A DNA stretch of 64,000 nucleotides from Moringa oleifera (GCA_021397835.1 JAJFZO010000168.1:4526001-4590000), one strand, 5' to 3'. Positions 45,770-57,535 are shown, counted from the first letter of the stretch. Notes: generated by a model from the sequence alone, not told the origin. Translations and numbers: made by a program.

Positions 45770-46720
45770 TCTGAGAATCCACACAATGGGTTTACAGTTG
45801 AGACTACTACAAAGTTAATTCTTGTCTGCACAAGATACAATTGCAAGAGCTTAATTTAGAGCTATAATTAATGCACATATCTAACCAAACATTTATACAT
45901 GGAACATAGGTGACAGTATTATACTATTTGAGTGAGCTCAAAGCATTATAGATGCTTACAATCACTCATCCGGATATTAACAATGTTTGTAGATTCACAA
46001 AAGAGAGTTTGGTTTTTTTTTCTTCGAGATTTTAACATTTCCATGCTTCTACTTGTCATAACCATATATGGAAGTTTCATTAAATCTCTTGATATAAATC
46101 ACTCATCATACCTTAAGCCAATGTATTAAAAATTGTTCAGGCTACAATGCCTTCAGGCTATGATATGCTCATCCTCTCTTGATTCCGACCTGCAGACAAA
46201 GAGTTCCATTTCAATTACCATTCAGTCTCACTAGTTTGTGGCACACAATTGATTATTTTGCTTTGACATTAGAAGCTGAAGGATCCATTTGGATTATGAA
46301 AGCCTTATACTGTCCAAGAATGTGATGAATCTTTAAAAATTAAGACTAGATCTGGCTCAACTGATGAAATTTCTCAGTTGGGGAAACATGAAAACAAGAT
46401 AATCAGGTATAAATCAATCAAGGTTTAACAAAAATGCTAACATATGCTCATCACCATGATTCTCTTATCTAGGCAATTGAATTTCAGACTTCTTTAAAAA
46501 AATGAATCTAAGAGAATCATAACCAAACAATATGTTTTTCTAAAATCAGTATAAGTAAAGGAATGGAAGAAAACAAGGATATCTAATAATAAAAATAAAG
46601 ATTAGAGAGTATGTGTTTAATTGTTTATGCATGTCTTTCTTTGGTGCATGGCACATCTATGATTAATATACTTGTGAAGAATCAATTCAAAAAAATATAT
46701 AATAATGCTACATACTCCGA
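45770..46720. repeat. Spacer duplicated at about 57.75-58.85 kb (unit A)
   Basis: No gene. The stretch 46130-46430 aligns with 58500-58760 (shared features include TGCAGGCTAC-type start, GGATTATGAAAGCC against GGTTATGAAAACC, TTTCTCAGTTGGGGAAACATG against TTCTCAGTTGGTGAAATGTG, and TATAAATCAAT). Confidence 0.65.
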
Positions 46721-46950
46721 GTTTCCGCGTAGAGTAAATCAACTTTGGGGTCCACTTGGCTGCTTTTTTTCTTTTTCTCTTCAATTTGACCATTGGTGAC
46801 ATGAAAGGGGAGGATACAAAGCTAGAAGGTTGCTAAAAGTAGGCAGGAAGGACATGCCCCAGGATCTTCCATTTCCAAGCATCTTTTGCCTATTCTCTTT
46901 AGCTTTCTCCTTTTATTTTCCACTCAATCACCTTATCAACAATGTTATAT
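46720..46950 (+). repeat. MIR399-flanking duplicate block, copy 2
   Basis: Second copy of the block seen at 36640 and 58900, with ATGCCCCAGGATCTTCCAT at 46854-46872, 485 bp upstream of the P1BS of the 47.4 kb gene. Confidence 0.85.
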
Positions 46951-47029
46951 GGTAGAACCAGAACTTAACATTGATGCTCTGCATGAAAGTTGCAGTCGTT
47001 GCTTTTGGTACCAGAACTAGATTTGCTAC

Positions 47030-47037
47030 GGATATGC
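47030..47037. promoter_or_regulatory. Distal P1BS site, GGATATGC
   Basis: A second P1BS match about 300 bp upstream of the proximal one of the 47.4 kb MIR399 gene. The aligned place in the 59 kb duplicate reads GGATACAA and no longer matches. Confidence 0.5.
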
Positions 47038-47336
47038 GAGGACAAGTGGAATGAGCTGCTATACATGAGGGTACAAAGCTGATTTAGTAATTAATCCCCA
47101 TATTATATTCCAACAGTTATCTGTATTATAGACTCCAGTTACATCACTATAATACGGAAAAAAGTAGCGCATACACATGAGGACTAGCCATCTTTGTTCC
47201 ATTCAATGTCTAACAGTAAAATTTTCATTAAGAATTTTGTAGAAGTGTCCTTTATGTACGAGGAAAGAAGGATTTAAAGGTATGTGGAATAAAGTGATAA
47301 GAGTGTCTGGCCACAAAATGATGGCATTGTTCCCTT

Positions 47337-47366
47337 GGATATGCTTCTGCCAGGACAGCATAAATA
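47337..47366 (+). promoter_or_regulatory. P1BS site and TATA-like box of the 47.4 kb MIR399 gene
   Basis: GGATATGC (47337-47344) is a P1BS and CATAAATA (47359-47366) begins 22 bp later, exactly as at 37.0 kb. The hairpin arm follows 58 bp after. Confidence 0.75.
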
Positions 47367-47399
47367 ACTGGTGTCCAGGTCATCCCTTAGGCAAGTTCA

Positions 47400-47526
47400 G
47401 GTGCAACTGCATTACAGGGCAAGTTCTCCATTGGCAGACGGCCACCGGGACATGCATCCAAAGCTAGGAAATTCCTTCAGTGTGTCTCCTGCCAAAGGAG
47501 ATTTGCCCCGCAATTCTTCTGCATTT
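47400..47526 (+). ncRNA. MIR399: MIR399 precursor hairpin, copy 3
   Basis: The mature strand on the 3' arm, 47490-47510, begins TGCCAAAGGAGATTTGCC and ends CCG, matching Arabidopsis miR399d as I recall it. The 5' arm GGGCAAGTTCTCCATTGGCA (47417-47436) is the star. The precursor flanks (GCATTACAGGGC before, GCAATTCTTCTGCA after) align with copies 1, 2 and 5. Role as for copy 1. Confidence 0.95.
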
Positions 47527-47529
47527 TCA

Positions 47530-50460
47530 CTTCACAAGTGCCAATGCCACAATATTTTGATTGGCCTTCACAAAGATGACACTGCATCTTTTCATCATTA
47601 GAGTTATTAGTCAGTTATTTCACTAATTATGCAACTAGTATGTGCATTTAAGATTAGGGTATACTTTGACATTATTTGGGTCACAATATGCCGTGATGAT
47701 ATTTAGCATTTGGTCACATCTTTTTATCAATCTTCATCTATGCCAATATTTGACACATGTTCAGGAGCAACATGGATTTTGTGGATCCTCAAGCAGATAA
47801 TTTGCTGCTTCACAAGTACTTCTTTCATGTCAGCATCCATCGACTAAGTTTTATATATCAACAGCTAATACAACCAACATGTTCTTCTTTTTCTTTTTCT
47901 TTTTTTTCCTTTGCTAACATATTCTTTTAAACTTTTGGTTCTGTGATAAGCTGAATTACCTCCGTCCATGATTGTATGTGTGATATAATTCTGCTTGCCA
48001 AAATATTTCTATCCTCGTGCACTAATTACACACTACATCATAACAATCTGTTTTAACATGCTGCTTATTGAAATAATCATTTTTGGCCTGTGTTTCTCAT
48101 TTCTAGCTACAGCTAAGAGATGACAATGCATTAGACTATTGGAACAAGATCTCACCCACAACTCTTTTTTCCTTTCTTTTGAATTATTCAGTCATTGCTG
48201 ACAGATTTTTTGAACAGGATTGAAGCTAATACCAGCTGAAGCTTTCGACTGAATTAAGTGCAAGAACCTTACAGTAACTTGAAGGTGCTAACCATGTTTT
48301 TTAATGTATGGAAGTTCAGTTTATATGAAAGAGGATATCAAGCTAGACCATTACACACCAGCATCCGCATGAAGAAATAATCCTAGCTGGTGGAAACTTT
48401 TCTTTACAACAAATTAATACCAGCAAAGGGAAAGCTGGTAATGGTCCTGTATTTTATATGCATGTGTAGACTTACACACGCATACATATACACTGATGAA
48501 AGAGATTCTCTCTAGAGCATTTGGTCACATGCTTCTACGTAAAAGTAGCTTCTTCCTCTGCTTTGATGCAATGGCCTTAGTAAAGGGATGCTCCAATAAC
48601 TCATGGCAAGCAGTTGGAATTCTTGTGATGGTGTTGCATTTTCTGGCAGCTCACTAGCTAACATTTCTGAACCAACTGGTGCAAAAGCCTATAAAGACCA
48701 TAAGGTGATGGATTCCAAATGTTGCAAGAGCGAACGGTACTTAGGAAACTGAAAAGTAGGCAGTGCAACTTGTGGCATGGAAGCACAACGTTCAAACACT
48801 ATATTATTGTTTATAAAATATGGATATGTGCACTTCTTTGTGTTGTGAGTTTGAAATGTGTGGCTTTGTCCTGAGAGAGGGAGAGTTGATTGGTTTCACA
48901 TGTAAAGGAAAAAGATTTGTACTTGAAGTCCATATGTAATTAGTTGACATATCAGACATGTAAAAGTAAGTGATTAAGCAAAAGAAATATATATGATAAG
49001 TGAATCCAGCATCTAATTGCTTAAAGTTTTGGCTTTGAGTTTAGTCTAAGCTACATGTGTGAAGCTTTGCTTGGTACACCTCCTAATCCAATCTTCCAAG
49101 ATAAGCCATATCATCCCCATCATGGACCACTTACTAATTTTTCTTACACCTTTAATTGGTTCGTCTTTACGTTTACTCCCTCCTTGACCAGTGATTCTAA
49201 CAAAGTAATGAAAATCACAAATTGACAATATAATACTAAGAAGAGATCAGCGAATCTAACATCTGAAAATTGCAAATGGCAAGTATTCTTAATGTGAAGA
49301 CAGAATCAGTGGTTATCCTCAATAAGGACCTTTATTCTGCTAGTGCAAAGTAATGCTATATCTTTAATTTCCCCATCTATAGTGCTAGGCTTGAATGGTA
49401 AGCAAAATATCTAATGGAGCGGCCAAGTATCCTAATGACATTCCAAATGAAAAATGCATCATAATGAACTTTGTATTAGTTAGAGTAGTGCTCCATCAGA
49501 ATTACCGCCCAGAAGAGAAAAAATGATAATAATGAAAAGCAAATTAAGAGAAAGAAAAAGAAGAAAGGCATAGTAATTAAAGAAAACTTTGCATATACTT
49601 TTATTGTTTTAATATGCTCCTAACTAATTTCAACCCTCTGTCATGCATGAACAACTGATAAATGACAGTGCCCTACAAGCAGGTCTTTCATACCTCTTAT
49701 TGTTCTGGCATATTTGGAGATGTTGGAAACATGCTAATTAAAGCTAAACCAGAAAACACATCATGGAACTCGATTTTTATATGGACTACCTGGATGAAGA
49801 TATGTCATCTCTCCTGCACCTCTTATATGGATGTAGTTCATTCTGCCTTATGCCCATTTTTCAATTCATTGGCAATAATATTTCAATCATCTGCTCAAGC
49901 GTTTGGGAAGGTTGGAATGTTGGCAGTAATTAGCAGTAATCACACCATGCGAAGAAGTGTTTGTTTTTAATTGAGTAAAGGTTCAGATCATTAGTATCAC
50001 TGAGTATGCATTAGACAAACTAAGACCAAAGCATTGATGAGATAAAAGGTTAATATCTATATGATGTCATTCCTGTATAATATTACAGATTCTTGACCAA
50101 GATCATCTTTCCTGTAGTTAAGCTAGACAGACCTTGCTAGTACTTCAATAGATTCTCCCATCTGGCAGCAGATAATGGTCTAATTAAATGTGCATCAGCA
50201 AGTCTCTTGAGCTGAATTGTGGTTTATGGAAACAAATATCACCTCAAGCTTAATTTGTGCTCAACTTGATGCCTTGAATTTTAATTTAGGTGACGAGTGC
50301 TTCTTCAGATATGTCACCTTAACTCAACTGAACAAAGCCTCCAGCAAAACTTTTAAGTCCTACAGTGACCTGCAAGAAAAAGAAGTGAGAAAACAAGAAA
50401 AACGGAATTAAACATAATCATCAATGTGATTAGGCCATGGCATTTCAAGTTTGGTAGCAA
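47530..50460. repeat. Spacer of duplicated unit A, no protein gene
   Basis: Aligns in order with unit B: 47880-48100 with 59620-59810, 48600-49100 with 62370-62850, and 49660-50300 with 63430-64000. I see no coding frame with protein character. The end at about 50.1-50.46 kb is the 3' flank of the minus-strand MIR399 gene. Confidence 0.65.
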
Positions 50461-50461
50461 G

Positions 50462-50550
50462 TTGAATGGCAGGGCAATTCTCCTTTGGCAGTGAACAATG
50501 CTACTACAACAGCAATGTTTCAGCCAAAGGAGAATCGCCCTGTTATTCTT
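50462..50550 (-). ncRNA. MIR399: MIR399 precursor hairpin, copy 4, on the minus strand
   Basis: Read on the minus strand the 3' arm (50490-50470) begins TGCCAAAGGAGAATTGCCCT, matching the miR399 form I recall from rice miR399a, and its flanks CACTGCC...GCCATTC and ACAGGGC match copies 1 and 3. The stem is nearly perfect with an 8-nt loop. The one A.C mismatch of the plus-strand reading becomes a G.U pair on the minus strand. Two P1BS sites lie about 100 bp upstream in this orientation. The plus-strand 3' arm (50522-50542) would start with A instead of U and is less likely to be the product. Confidence 0.9.
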
Positions 50551-50644
50551 CTCTACCCTTCAGAATTTCTTGCTTGCCATCTCTGCTGGTGCCCCCTAGA
50601 ACTTCACCCGCCACTTTTGTTTTCACATTATTCGCACATTATTT

Positions 50645-50675
50645 GGATATTCGTTGGAATTGAATGAGTATATGC
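50645..50675 (-). promoter_or_regulatory. Two P1BS sites upstream of minus-strand MIR399 copy 4
   Basis: GGATATTC (50645-50652) and GTATATGC (50668-50675) both fit GNATATNC, which is palindromic, and lie 100-130 bp upstream of the hairpin on the minus strand. The TATA box is not clear. Confidence 0.6.
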
Positions 50676-50679
50676 TAGG

Positions 50680-51427
50680 GATAATTCTTCTGTAGCTTTC
50701 TCTTTACCTCATCATGGTCCCCTTCCATTAACCAGGCTCCTTTCAGGTACCTTTCTTGTATCTTAACATGTGCTTAGGAGGAAAGAAACCATCACATCTT
50801 CTTTCTAGTATATCTTTGTTTTAGACCGAAAGGAATTTGCATGTTTTATCTTGTCTTTCTCTGTTAGAAACAGCTAAGACTTCCTCTTCTGTCATATATA
50901 TCATGATTATACATTGGTTTAGAGACAATGCTGCAAAATAGAAGGATTATTCTGCATTTAATTAGACAGTTCATTTGATATTCAAATTGATAATATCCAC
51001 ATGCCCGCATGCGGCACAAAATATTTGTTTTGATTATGACAATCTTAGATTTCTATGTCACTCTATTGAACTATCGTTTTGCCAGTCTTGTTCGCGGCCA
51101 CAAGAAGCTGAGTATAAGAAAATGGAAACGGGCGAAGGAAGATGCGAAGGAAGATCCTTGTGGATATCTTCCTTTATTGCCTTGCTATGCTGTCTATTCA
51201 TTAGTTTTCTACATATACTTTCTTTTTATGCTTTGTCTGTAATAATACTCAAGAAAAGGCAAACTTCCTGTTCTGGATTCTCCTTGTCTATGAGTTAGCC
51301 ATCTTATTCTATAACCTATATTTCACAGATGTCTGATCTTTTCAACTATAATATCATATATAATGGACCACATCCACCAAAAGGAATTTAATTTTCAACG
51401 TCTCAAATTGTGAATGATAAAACTATG
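50680..51427. other. Spacer between MIR399 copy 4 and the copia element
   Basis: Frames at 50975-51298 and 51009-51242 overlap in two registers; neither resembles a known protein. Before the copia insertion this stretch joined 57349 onward as the divergent intergenic region of MIR399 copies 4 and 5. Confidence 0.5.
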
Positions 51428-52161
51428 TGTTGTAGATGCAAACTGTATCAATTGAAATAAATAATAAATAGGAAAGGTATTACCAAAATTTTAGTAAGCT
51501 GAGTCGCGAACTAAGTCGCTTTCTTTAAGACGTTTCGCGGCTCTGCTTACGGTGTGTAGTAGTCTATAGCCCTGTCATCTCCAGGATAAAACAGCCCAAA
51601 AATTTCTGTCTCAGATCTCCTATGCACAGTAGGAATCCGATAATACTACACCTCTTTTAAATTTGCTCGAAATCCGGATAGAACAAATAAATTAAGATTT
51701 CATTTTTTCTTTTTTGGAAGGAAAAGATAAAACCCTAAAGATAAGAAATGGTAAAACCTTAAATTAGGAAAAAGAAAAACCCTAAATTAGGAAAGGGATA
51801 AAACCCTAAATTAGGAAAAAGTAAAACCCTAAATTAGGAAATGGATAAAACCCTAAATTAGAAAAAAGTAAAACCCTAAATTAGTGAAATATGTGAGAAG
51901 ATAGGAGAAGAGAGGAGAGGAGATAAGAAAACTTAAGGCTTGATGAATGATTTAGTAGCTAGGGAGGGGGGCTATTTATAATGGAGATAGGTGAGGATTC
52001 CATGGGAGAGAAGTGTTGCATGCGTGCCATGTGTACACTAAGAGATAAGGGGTGATGAATCATGGGATAGAGTTTGTTCGTTGGTGGCTGAGTCTTCTCC
52101 TAGTGGAGGAAGACTCAGTCCTCTGATAAATCTTTCAAACAGTATTTTAAATTCATCAACA
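51428..52161 (-). repeat. Copia 3' LTR
   Basis: 734 bp, TG...CA in either reading. By eye it differs from the 5' LTR at about 44 positions, nearly all transitions, without length change. It includes a minisatellite of AAACCCTAAATTAGG-type units at about 51730-51890. Confidence 0.95.
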
Positions 52162-52711
52162 ATCTCCCACTTGAATTTAAAATTAAAAAATCTATTTTTT
52201 TTTTCATCGAGCGTTATCAAGATTATAAGATTATGCATAAGCAGAGGTGTCTCTTGACTTGAACCTTTGCATAGTGATGATGCTTTAGATTATACTAGAG
52301 TAACTCGTAGTTTTGAACTCTATCTCCAACAGCATCCCACACACAATCTTTCTGAGGTGTAGTTTGAGAAAAGCCCGTGCCTTTTTGGCCATGCACGTAT
52401 ATCCCAGTATAGTGAATGCTTTAGAGAATTTGCCCAAAATTTTCATAGAAAGCGGCCAAACTTTCACATTCACATAGGTGAGCCTATCAAGAGTATTCTT
52501 GTAGCTGGATACTCCACTCTATATAGAGTATAGAGCTCATTAAGAATTTAATTCAGCCTTTTTCATTCGCTTCAGGATTCCATACTTCTAGTAGAATGAG
52601 ACTCCAAATAGTATGTTTCTTTTTCTATCACTTCATGACTTGTTATTACCTTTTGAACCTATTTCTTGGGATCTCCAGTCCATAGGTTGGGTTACCATCA
52701 TGAGTGACTCA
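52162..52711 (-). other. Copia 3' untranslated region and purine tract
   Basis: Lies between the pol stop and the 3' LTR. The purine-rich AAGTGGGAGAT adjoining the LTR is the expected plus-strand priming tract. No frame of its own. Confidence 0.7.
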
Positions 52712-55700
52712 TCACTGTAAGGGCATTCGTCCCATTTCTTTTGAGGTTTTAAAAACCTTCTCTCTAGCTAGTCTTTTTGTCAAAGGATCAGCTAAATTAT
52801 CATCAGACCGTACATGATCCACTCTAACAGTTCCTGTAGAGAGGAACTCTCTAATAGTACTATGTTTACGACGTATCTGTCGTCTCTTACCGTTATAATA
52901 ACGGTTCTAAAATTTTGCAATAGCCGCGATACTATCACAGTGGATCAAAATGGTTGGTATCGGTCTTTCCCATAACGGGATCTCAGCTAGCAGACATCTT
53001 AACCAGCCTGCTTCTTCACTAGCTGTAGCTAGTGCTATCAATTCAGACTCCATCGTGGATTGAGCCAAAATAGTTTGTTTTTTGGACTTCCATGAAACAG
53101 TTCCACCGGTAATACTGAAAATATAACCACTTGTTGCCTTGGAGTCTTCTGAAAAGGTGTTCCAATCAGCATCGCTGTATCCTTCTAAAACAACGAAAAA
53201 CTTTTGATAATGTAATCCAAGGTTCATGGTTCTCTTAAGATACCTCATGACCCTTTCAATGGCTTGCCAATGTTCGATACCAGGTCTACTGGTAAACCTA
53301 CAGAGTAACCCCACAGCATAAGCTATATCAGGCCTAGTGTAGTTAGTAGCATAACGTAAGCTACCTATAATGCTCGCATACTCAATTTGTCTAACACTAT
53401 CTCCAGTGTTCTTGAGCAATTTAACACTAGGATCATATGGAGTACAAGCAGGTTTACAGTCAAAGTAATTATATTTCTTTAAGATCTTTTCAATATAGTC
53501 TGATTGATCCAAAGACAGTCTCTTTGTTGACCTAGTAATTTTTATTCCAAGAATTACATTCGATTTTCCTAAGTCTTTCATGTCGAAATTAGCATATAGT
53601 AAGGACTTTACTTTATCTATGACATGAATGTTGGAGCCGAAGATGAGTAAGTCATCCACATAAAGACATATGATAGTGCAAAGATTATTTTCAGTCTTAT
53701 AATAAATGCACTTATCACTTTCATTCACTTTAAATCCATGTGAAATGACAAGATTATCAAATTTTTCGTGCCATTGCTTAGGCGCTTGTTTCAGACCATA
53801 CAATGATTTGTCCAGTTTACAAACTTTGTTTTCTTGGCCTGAAATCACAAAACATTCAGGTTGTTTCATGTAAATTTTTTCTTCTAATTCTCCATTTAGA
53901 AATGCAGTTTTTACATCCATTTGATGTATAACTAAGTCATGTATAGCAGCTAGTGCTATTAACACGTATGGAGGTTATTCTAAAAACTGGAGAAAAAGTA
54001 TCAAAGAAATCCACATTCTCCCTTTGTCTATACCCTTTGGCTATTAAGCGAGACTTGTATTTCTCAACTGTACCATCGGGTTTTAATTTTTTCTTCAGTA
54101 CCCATTTGCAACCTATAGCTTTGCACCCTGGAGGTAAGTCTGTTAGATGCCAAGTTTTATTGGACTCAAGAGAGTCCATTTCATCATTTACTACTTCTTC
54201 CCACAAGTTAGCATCTAGAGAAGACAATGCTTCTTTGAGTGTGTGGGGATCTTCCTCTAAGGTGTATGCATAAAATTCGGCTCCATAGTCCTTAAGAGTT
54301 CTAATTCGTTTACTCCGCCTAAGCTCTTCTTCTTCAATTGGTTGATCACTTCTATCATTTGACTGTTTACTAGAAATAGAGCCCCCACTATTCCTCGATT
54401 TGAAAGAAAATCTATATTCATAGAAGTCTACATCGTTAGATTCAATGACAACTTGCCTTTTTAAATCAAAAAATCTATAAGCTTTACTATTTATAACATA
54501 TCCTATGAAAACACATTCATATGCTCTACTAGCAAGCTTATTTCTTTTGGGATCAGGAATTCGAACATAAGCTAAGCACCCTCATGTTCTTAAGTATGAC
54601 AAGTTAGGTGTTTTGTTCTTTAAGATCTCATAAGGAGATACTTTACTTCTACTCTTAAGGATTCTATTAAGCACATAGCATACAGTCAGCAAAATTTTTC
54701 CCCACCAATGAGAAGCTGCACCAGAATTTAATAGAGTGGCTACTATTAATTCAGCAAGAGTCCTATTTTTTCTTTCAGCTTTTCCATTCATCTCAGGAGA
54801 ATAGGGTGCAGTTCTTTCATGTATTATTCCTTTGGTCTTGTAAAATTTAATAAAGGGACCAGAATCATACTCAGTACCTCTATCACTTCGTAGTCTTTTT
54901 ACCTTTCTATTGTATTGAGTTTCTATTTCAATTAAGAATAGCTTAAACATGTCAAATACTTCATTTTTATTTTTCATGAGATATACATAAGTGTAATCAA
55001 AACAATCATCTAAGAATGTTATAAAATATCTTTTTTCATTTCTTGTTAAAATATCATCAAATTCACAAATGTCAGAATGAATTAATTCAAGCTGTTCAGT
55101 CTCTTTAAGTACTGACCTATGTAGGGTTTTTGTAATCTTAGCTTGGCTACAGTATTCACATTTCTCAAAATCATCTACAGATAATTTAGGGATGAGTCTT
55201 AAGTTACTCATGTTTTGAATTAATCGCTTATTCACATGACAAAGCCTAGCATGCCAAGTATTAAAAGTGCACAACATGTAGGCAGAAGATGATACTTTAT
55301 TCATGTCAATGTTCAATTTAAACATGCCATCAGTAGCATAACCCTTCCCAACAAAGACATTATTCTTTGTTATTGTGTAAAGATCAGCTCCTATGGTTTG
55401 GGTAAACCCAGCCTTATTGAGAAGATAGCCTGAGACTAGGTTCTTTCTCATCTCTGGAGTGTGCAGAACATCCTTCAGTATGACGGTCCTTCCAGAGGTA
55501 AACTTTAATTCCACCTCACCAGTACCAGCGACAATAGTGGAGTGGGAGTCTCCCAGCAACACTTTCTTATCCTCAGATACAGAATAGGACTTAAACAGAT
55601 CTCTGTCAAAACAGACGTGGCGAAAAACGCCAGTATCCACCCACCACCCTTCAGATCCTCCAGCAAGATTAACCTCGGAGATCATTGCAATCAATTGCTC

Positions 55701-55729
55701 TTCGGTTAGGTCCGCCTGTGAAGCAGGAC
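52712..55729 (-). pseudogene. Copia pol (protease, integrase, RT, RNase H), broken
   Basis: Protease has WWVDTG. Integrase shows the HHCC region (HARLCHVNKR... CEYCSQAK) and the DDE residues in IHSDICEF, LRSDRGTEY and NGKAERKNRTL. RT has [22 protein letters not shown] and the catalytic YVDDLLIFG. RNase H has YSDADW, then ATSGYIF and [12 protein letters not shown]. Breaks: an in-frame TGA after NLSYLRT (about 54579, where a Trp is expected), a frameshift near 53965 before the RT palm, and a TAG at 52907 near the end of RNase H, after which the same frame continues to 52712. Confidence 0.93.
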
Positions 55730-56587
55730 GAGGCCTATTCCGGCAATTTCTGGCCATATGACCAGGCTTGTTACAACTATAACACATGAATGTGTTATTT
55801 CCCTGGGGTGGTTTGGATCTGTTTCATGAGGTGTTCCTATTCTGATTCTTTCGGTTCTGGTTGATGTTTTGATTCTGATTCTTCATGTTCTTTTCTTTTG
55901 ATTTCAAAATCACAAAGGACCTTCTATTTGCCACGTTGTTAAAGACAACGAGCACTTCTTCTCTCTGATCTTGCTTTCGGGCTTCTTCCTCAATCCTAAG
56001 GCGAGTAATGACTCCTTCCAGATAAAGCTCTTTACTCTTGTGCATAAGGATATTCTTGAAATCTTTCTAACTAGGGGCAATTTATCTATCATAACTGCTA
56101 CTTGAAATTGCTTAGGCAAAGGCATACCTTCTGAGATGATCTCATGCACTATTTTTTGTAGTTCATGTGACTGAGTCTCCACGGACTTATCATCAATCAT
56201 CATGAATCTCATATATCTACTTACTGCAAATTTCTTAGCTCCAGCCTTCTCAGTATCATACTTCTTCTGAAGTGTTTCCCAGATCTCTTTAGCAAATTTA
56301 TCAGAATTATAATAGTCATAAAGATCATCAGATAATCCATTTAGGATAAAATTTTTGCACAAAAAATCATTTTCTACCCATGATTCAAGATTTTTCTTAT
56401 CAGTGTCTGTGGATTCATCAGACAAAACAGGCTTATCTGTATGAATTACATAAGCCACCTTTTTCATGGTTAAGAAAAACAACATTTTTTGTCTCCATCT
56501 TTTGAAATAAGCCCCTTCAAAGCGAAATAGTTTATTTAGATCGGCACTAGCAGATATTATTTTAGTAGTAGATATAACAGCAGACAT
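55730..56587 (-). pseudogene. Copia gag with zinc knuckle, broken
   Basis: Starts only 22 nt inside the 5' LTR boundary. The capsid-like part (FRFEGAYFKRWRQKM, then YDYYNSDKFAKEIW and MRFMMIDDKSV) is followed by the zinc knuckle CYSCNKPGHMARNC (C-X2-C-X4-H-X4-C) near 55784. The frame shifts near 56070, in the LPxxWKD-type segment, and a TGA stands at about 55824 between the Asn/Gln-rich stretch and the knuckle. Confidence 0.92.
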
Positions 56588-56609
56588 GACAATCGAATTG
56601 TCTTAAAAT

Positions 56610-57343
56610 TGTTGTAGATGCAAACTGTATCAGCTGAAATAAATAATAAACAGGAAAGATATTACCAAAATTCTAGTAGACTGAGTCGCGGACTAAGTCA
56701 CTTTCTTTAAGACGCTTCGCGGCTCTGCCTACGGTGTGCAGCAGTCTATAGCCCCGTCGTCCCCAGGATAAAACAGCCCAAAAATTTCTGTCTTAGATCT
56801 CCTATGCACAGTAGGAATCCGGTAATACTACACCTCCTTTAGATTTGCTCGGAATCCGGATAGAACAAATAAATTAGGATTTCATTTTTCCTTTTTTGAA
56901 AGGAAAAGATAAAACCCTAAAGATAAGAAATGGTAAAACCTTAAATTAGGGAAAAGAAAAACCCTAAATTAGGAAAGGGATAAAACCCTAAATTATGGAA
57001 AAGTAAAACCCTAAATTAGAAAATTGATAAAACCCTAAATTAGGAAAAAGTAAAACCCTAAATTAGTAAAATATATGAGGAGATAGGAGAAGAGAGCAGA
57101 GGAGATAAGAAAGCTTAAGGCTTGATGAATGATTTAGTAGCTAGAGAGGGAGGCTATTTATAGTAGAGATAGGTGAAGATTCCATGGGAGAGAAGTGTTG
57201 CATGTGTGCCATGTGCATACTAAGAGATAAGGGGTGATGAATCATGGGATAGAGTTTGTTCGTTGGTGGCTGAGTCTTCTCCTAATGGAGGAAGACTCAG
57301 TCCTCTGATGAATCTTTCAAACAGTATTTTAAATTCATCAACA
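56610..57343 (-). repeat. Copia 5' LTR
   Basis: 734 bp, matching the 3' LTR at about 94 percent by eye. The AAACCCTAAATTAGG-type minisatellite is at about 56906-57070. It ends 257 bp upstream of the MIR399 copy 5 hairpin arm. Confidence 0.95.
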
Positions 57344-57527
57344 CTATGACGCTATAATGTCATTAGTGTAAGACATTATTTATTAGATTCTGCAATTCGA
57401 ACAATATCCATGTGATTTCTGCTTGTATAGAAAATTTTCTACAAGGATGCCTTCATGATAAGAGAATACAACTAGCGGCAATTCAATATGATATTATTCC
57501 AATGTACTTGTTCAAGTATTTTTGAAT

Positions 57528-57535
57528 TATAAATA
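57528..57535 (+). promoter_or_regulatory. TATA box of MIR399 copy 5
   Basis: TATAAATA, 72 bp before the hairpin arm. Unlike the other plus-strand copies there is no GNATATNC in the 180 bp between it and the copia LTR. Confidence 0.55.

Larger units (their letters stand above)
51423..57348 (-). mobile_element. Full-length Ty1/copia LTR retrotransposon (broken coding region)
   Basis: The element proper is 51428-57343 (5,916 bp). CTATG occurs on both outer sides (51423-51427 and 57344-57348) as a 5-bp target duplication. The two LTRs are both 734 bp and begin TG and end CA. Domain order on the minus strand is gag, zinc knuckle, protease, integrase, RT, RNase H, which defines copia. A purine tract (AAGTGGGAGAT) abuts the 3' LTR. 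The region next to the 5' LTR lacks the usual TGGTATCAGAGC primer site. Coding parts carry stops and frameshifts, so it cannot move on its own. Confidence 0.97.

Noticed and set aside
50522..50542. Plus-strand reading of the 50.5 kb hairpin as the miR399 product
   Set aside because: It starts with A, has an A.C mismatch, and its flanks fit the sister copies worse than the minus-strand reading.
50975..51298. Overlapping frames of 107 and 77 codons
   Set aside because: Neither has a known motif, and two registers being open at once suggests chance.
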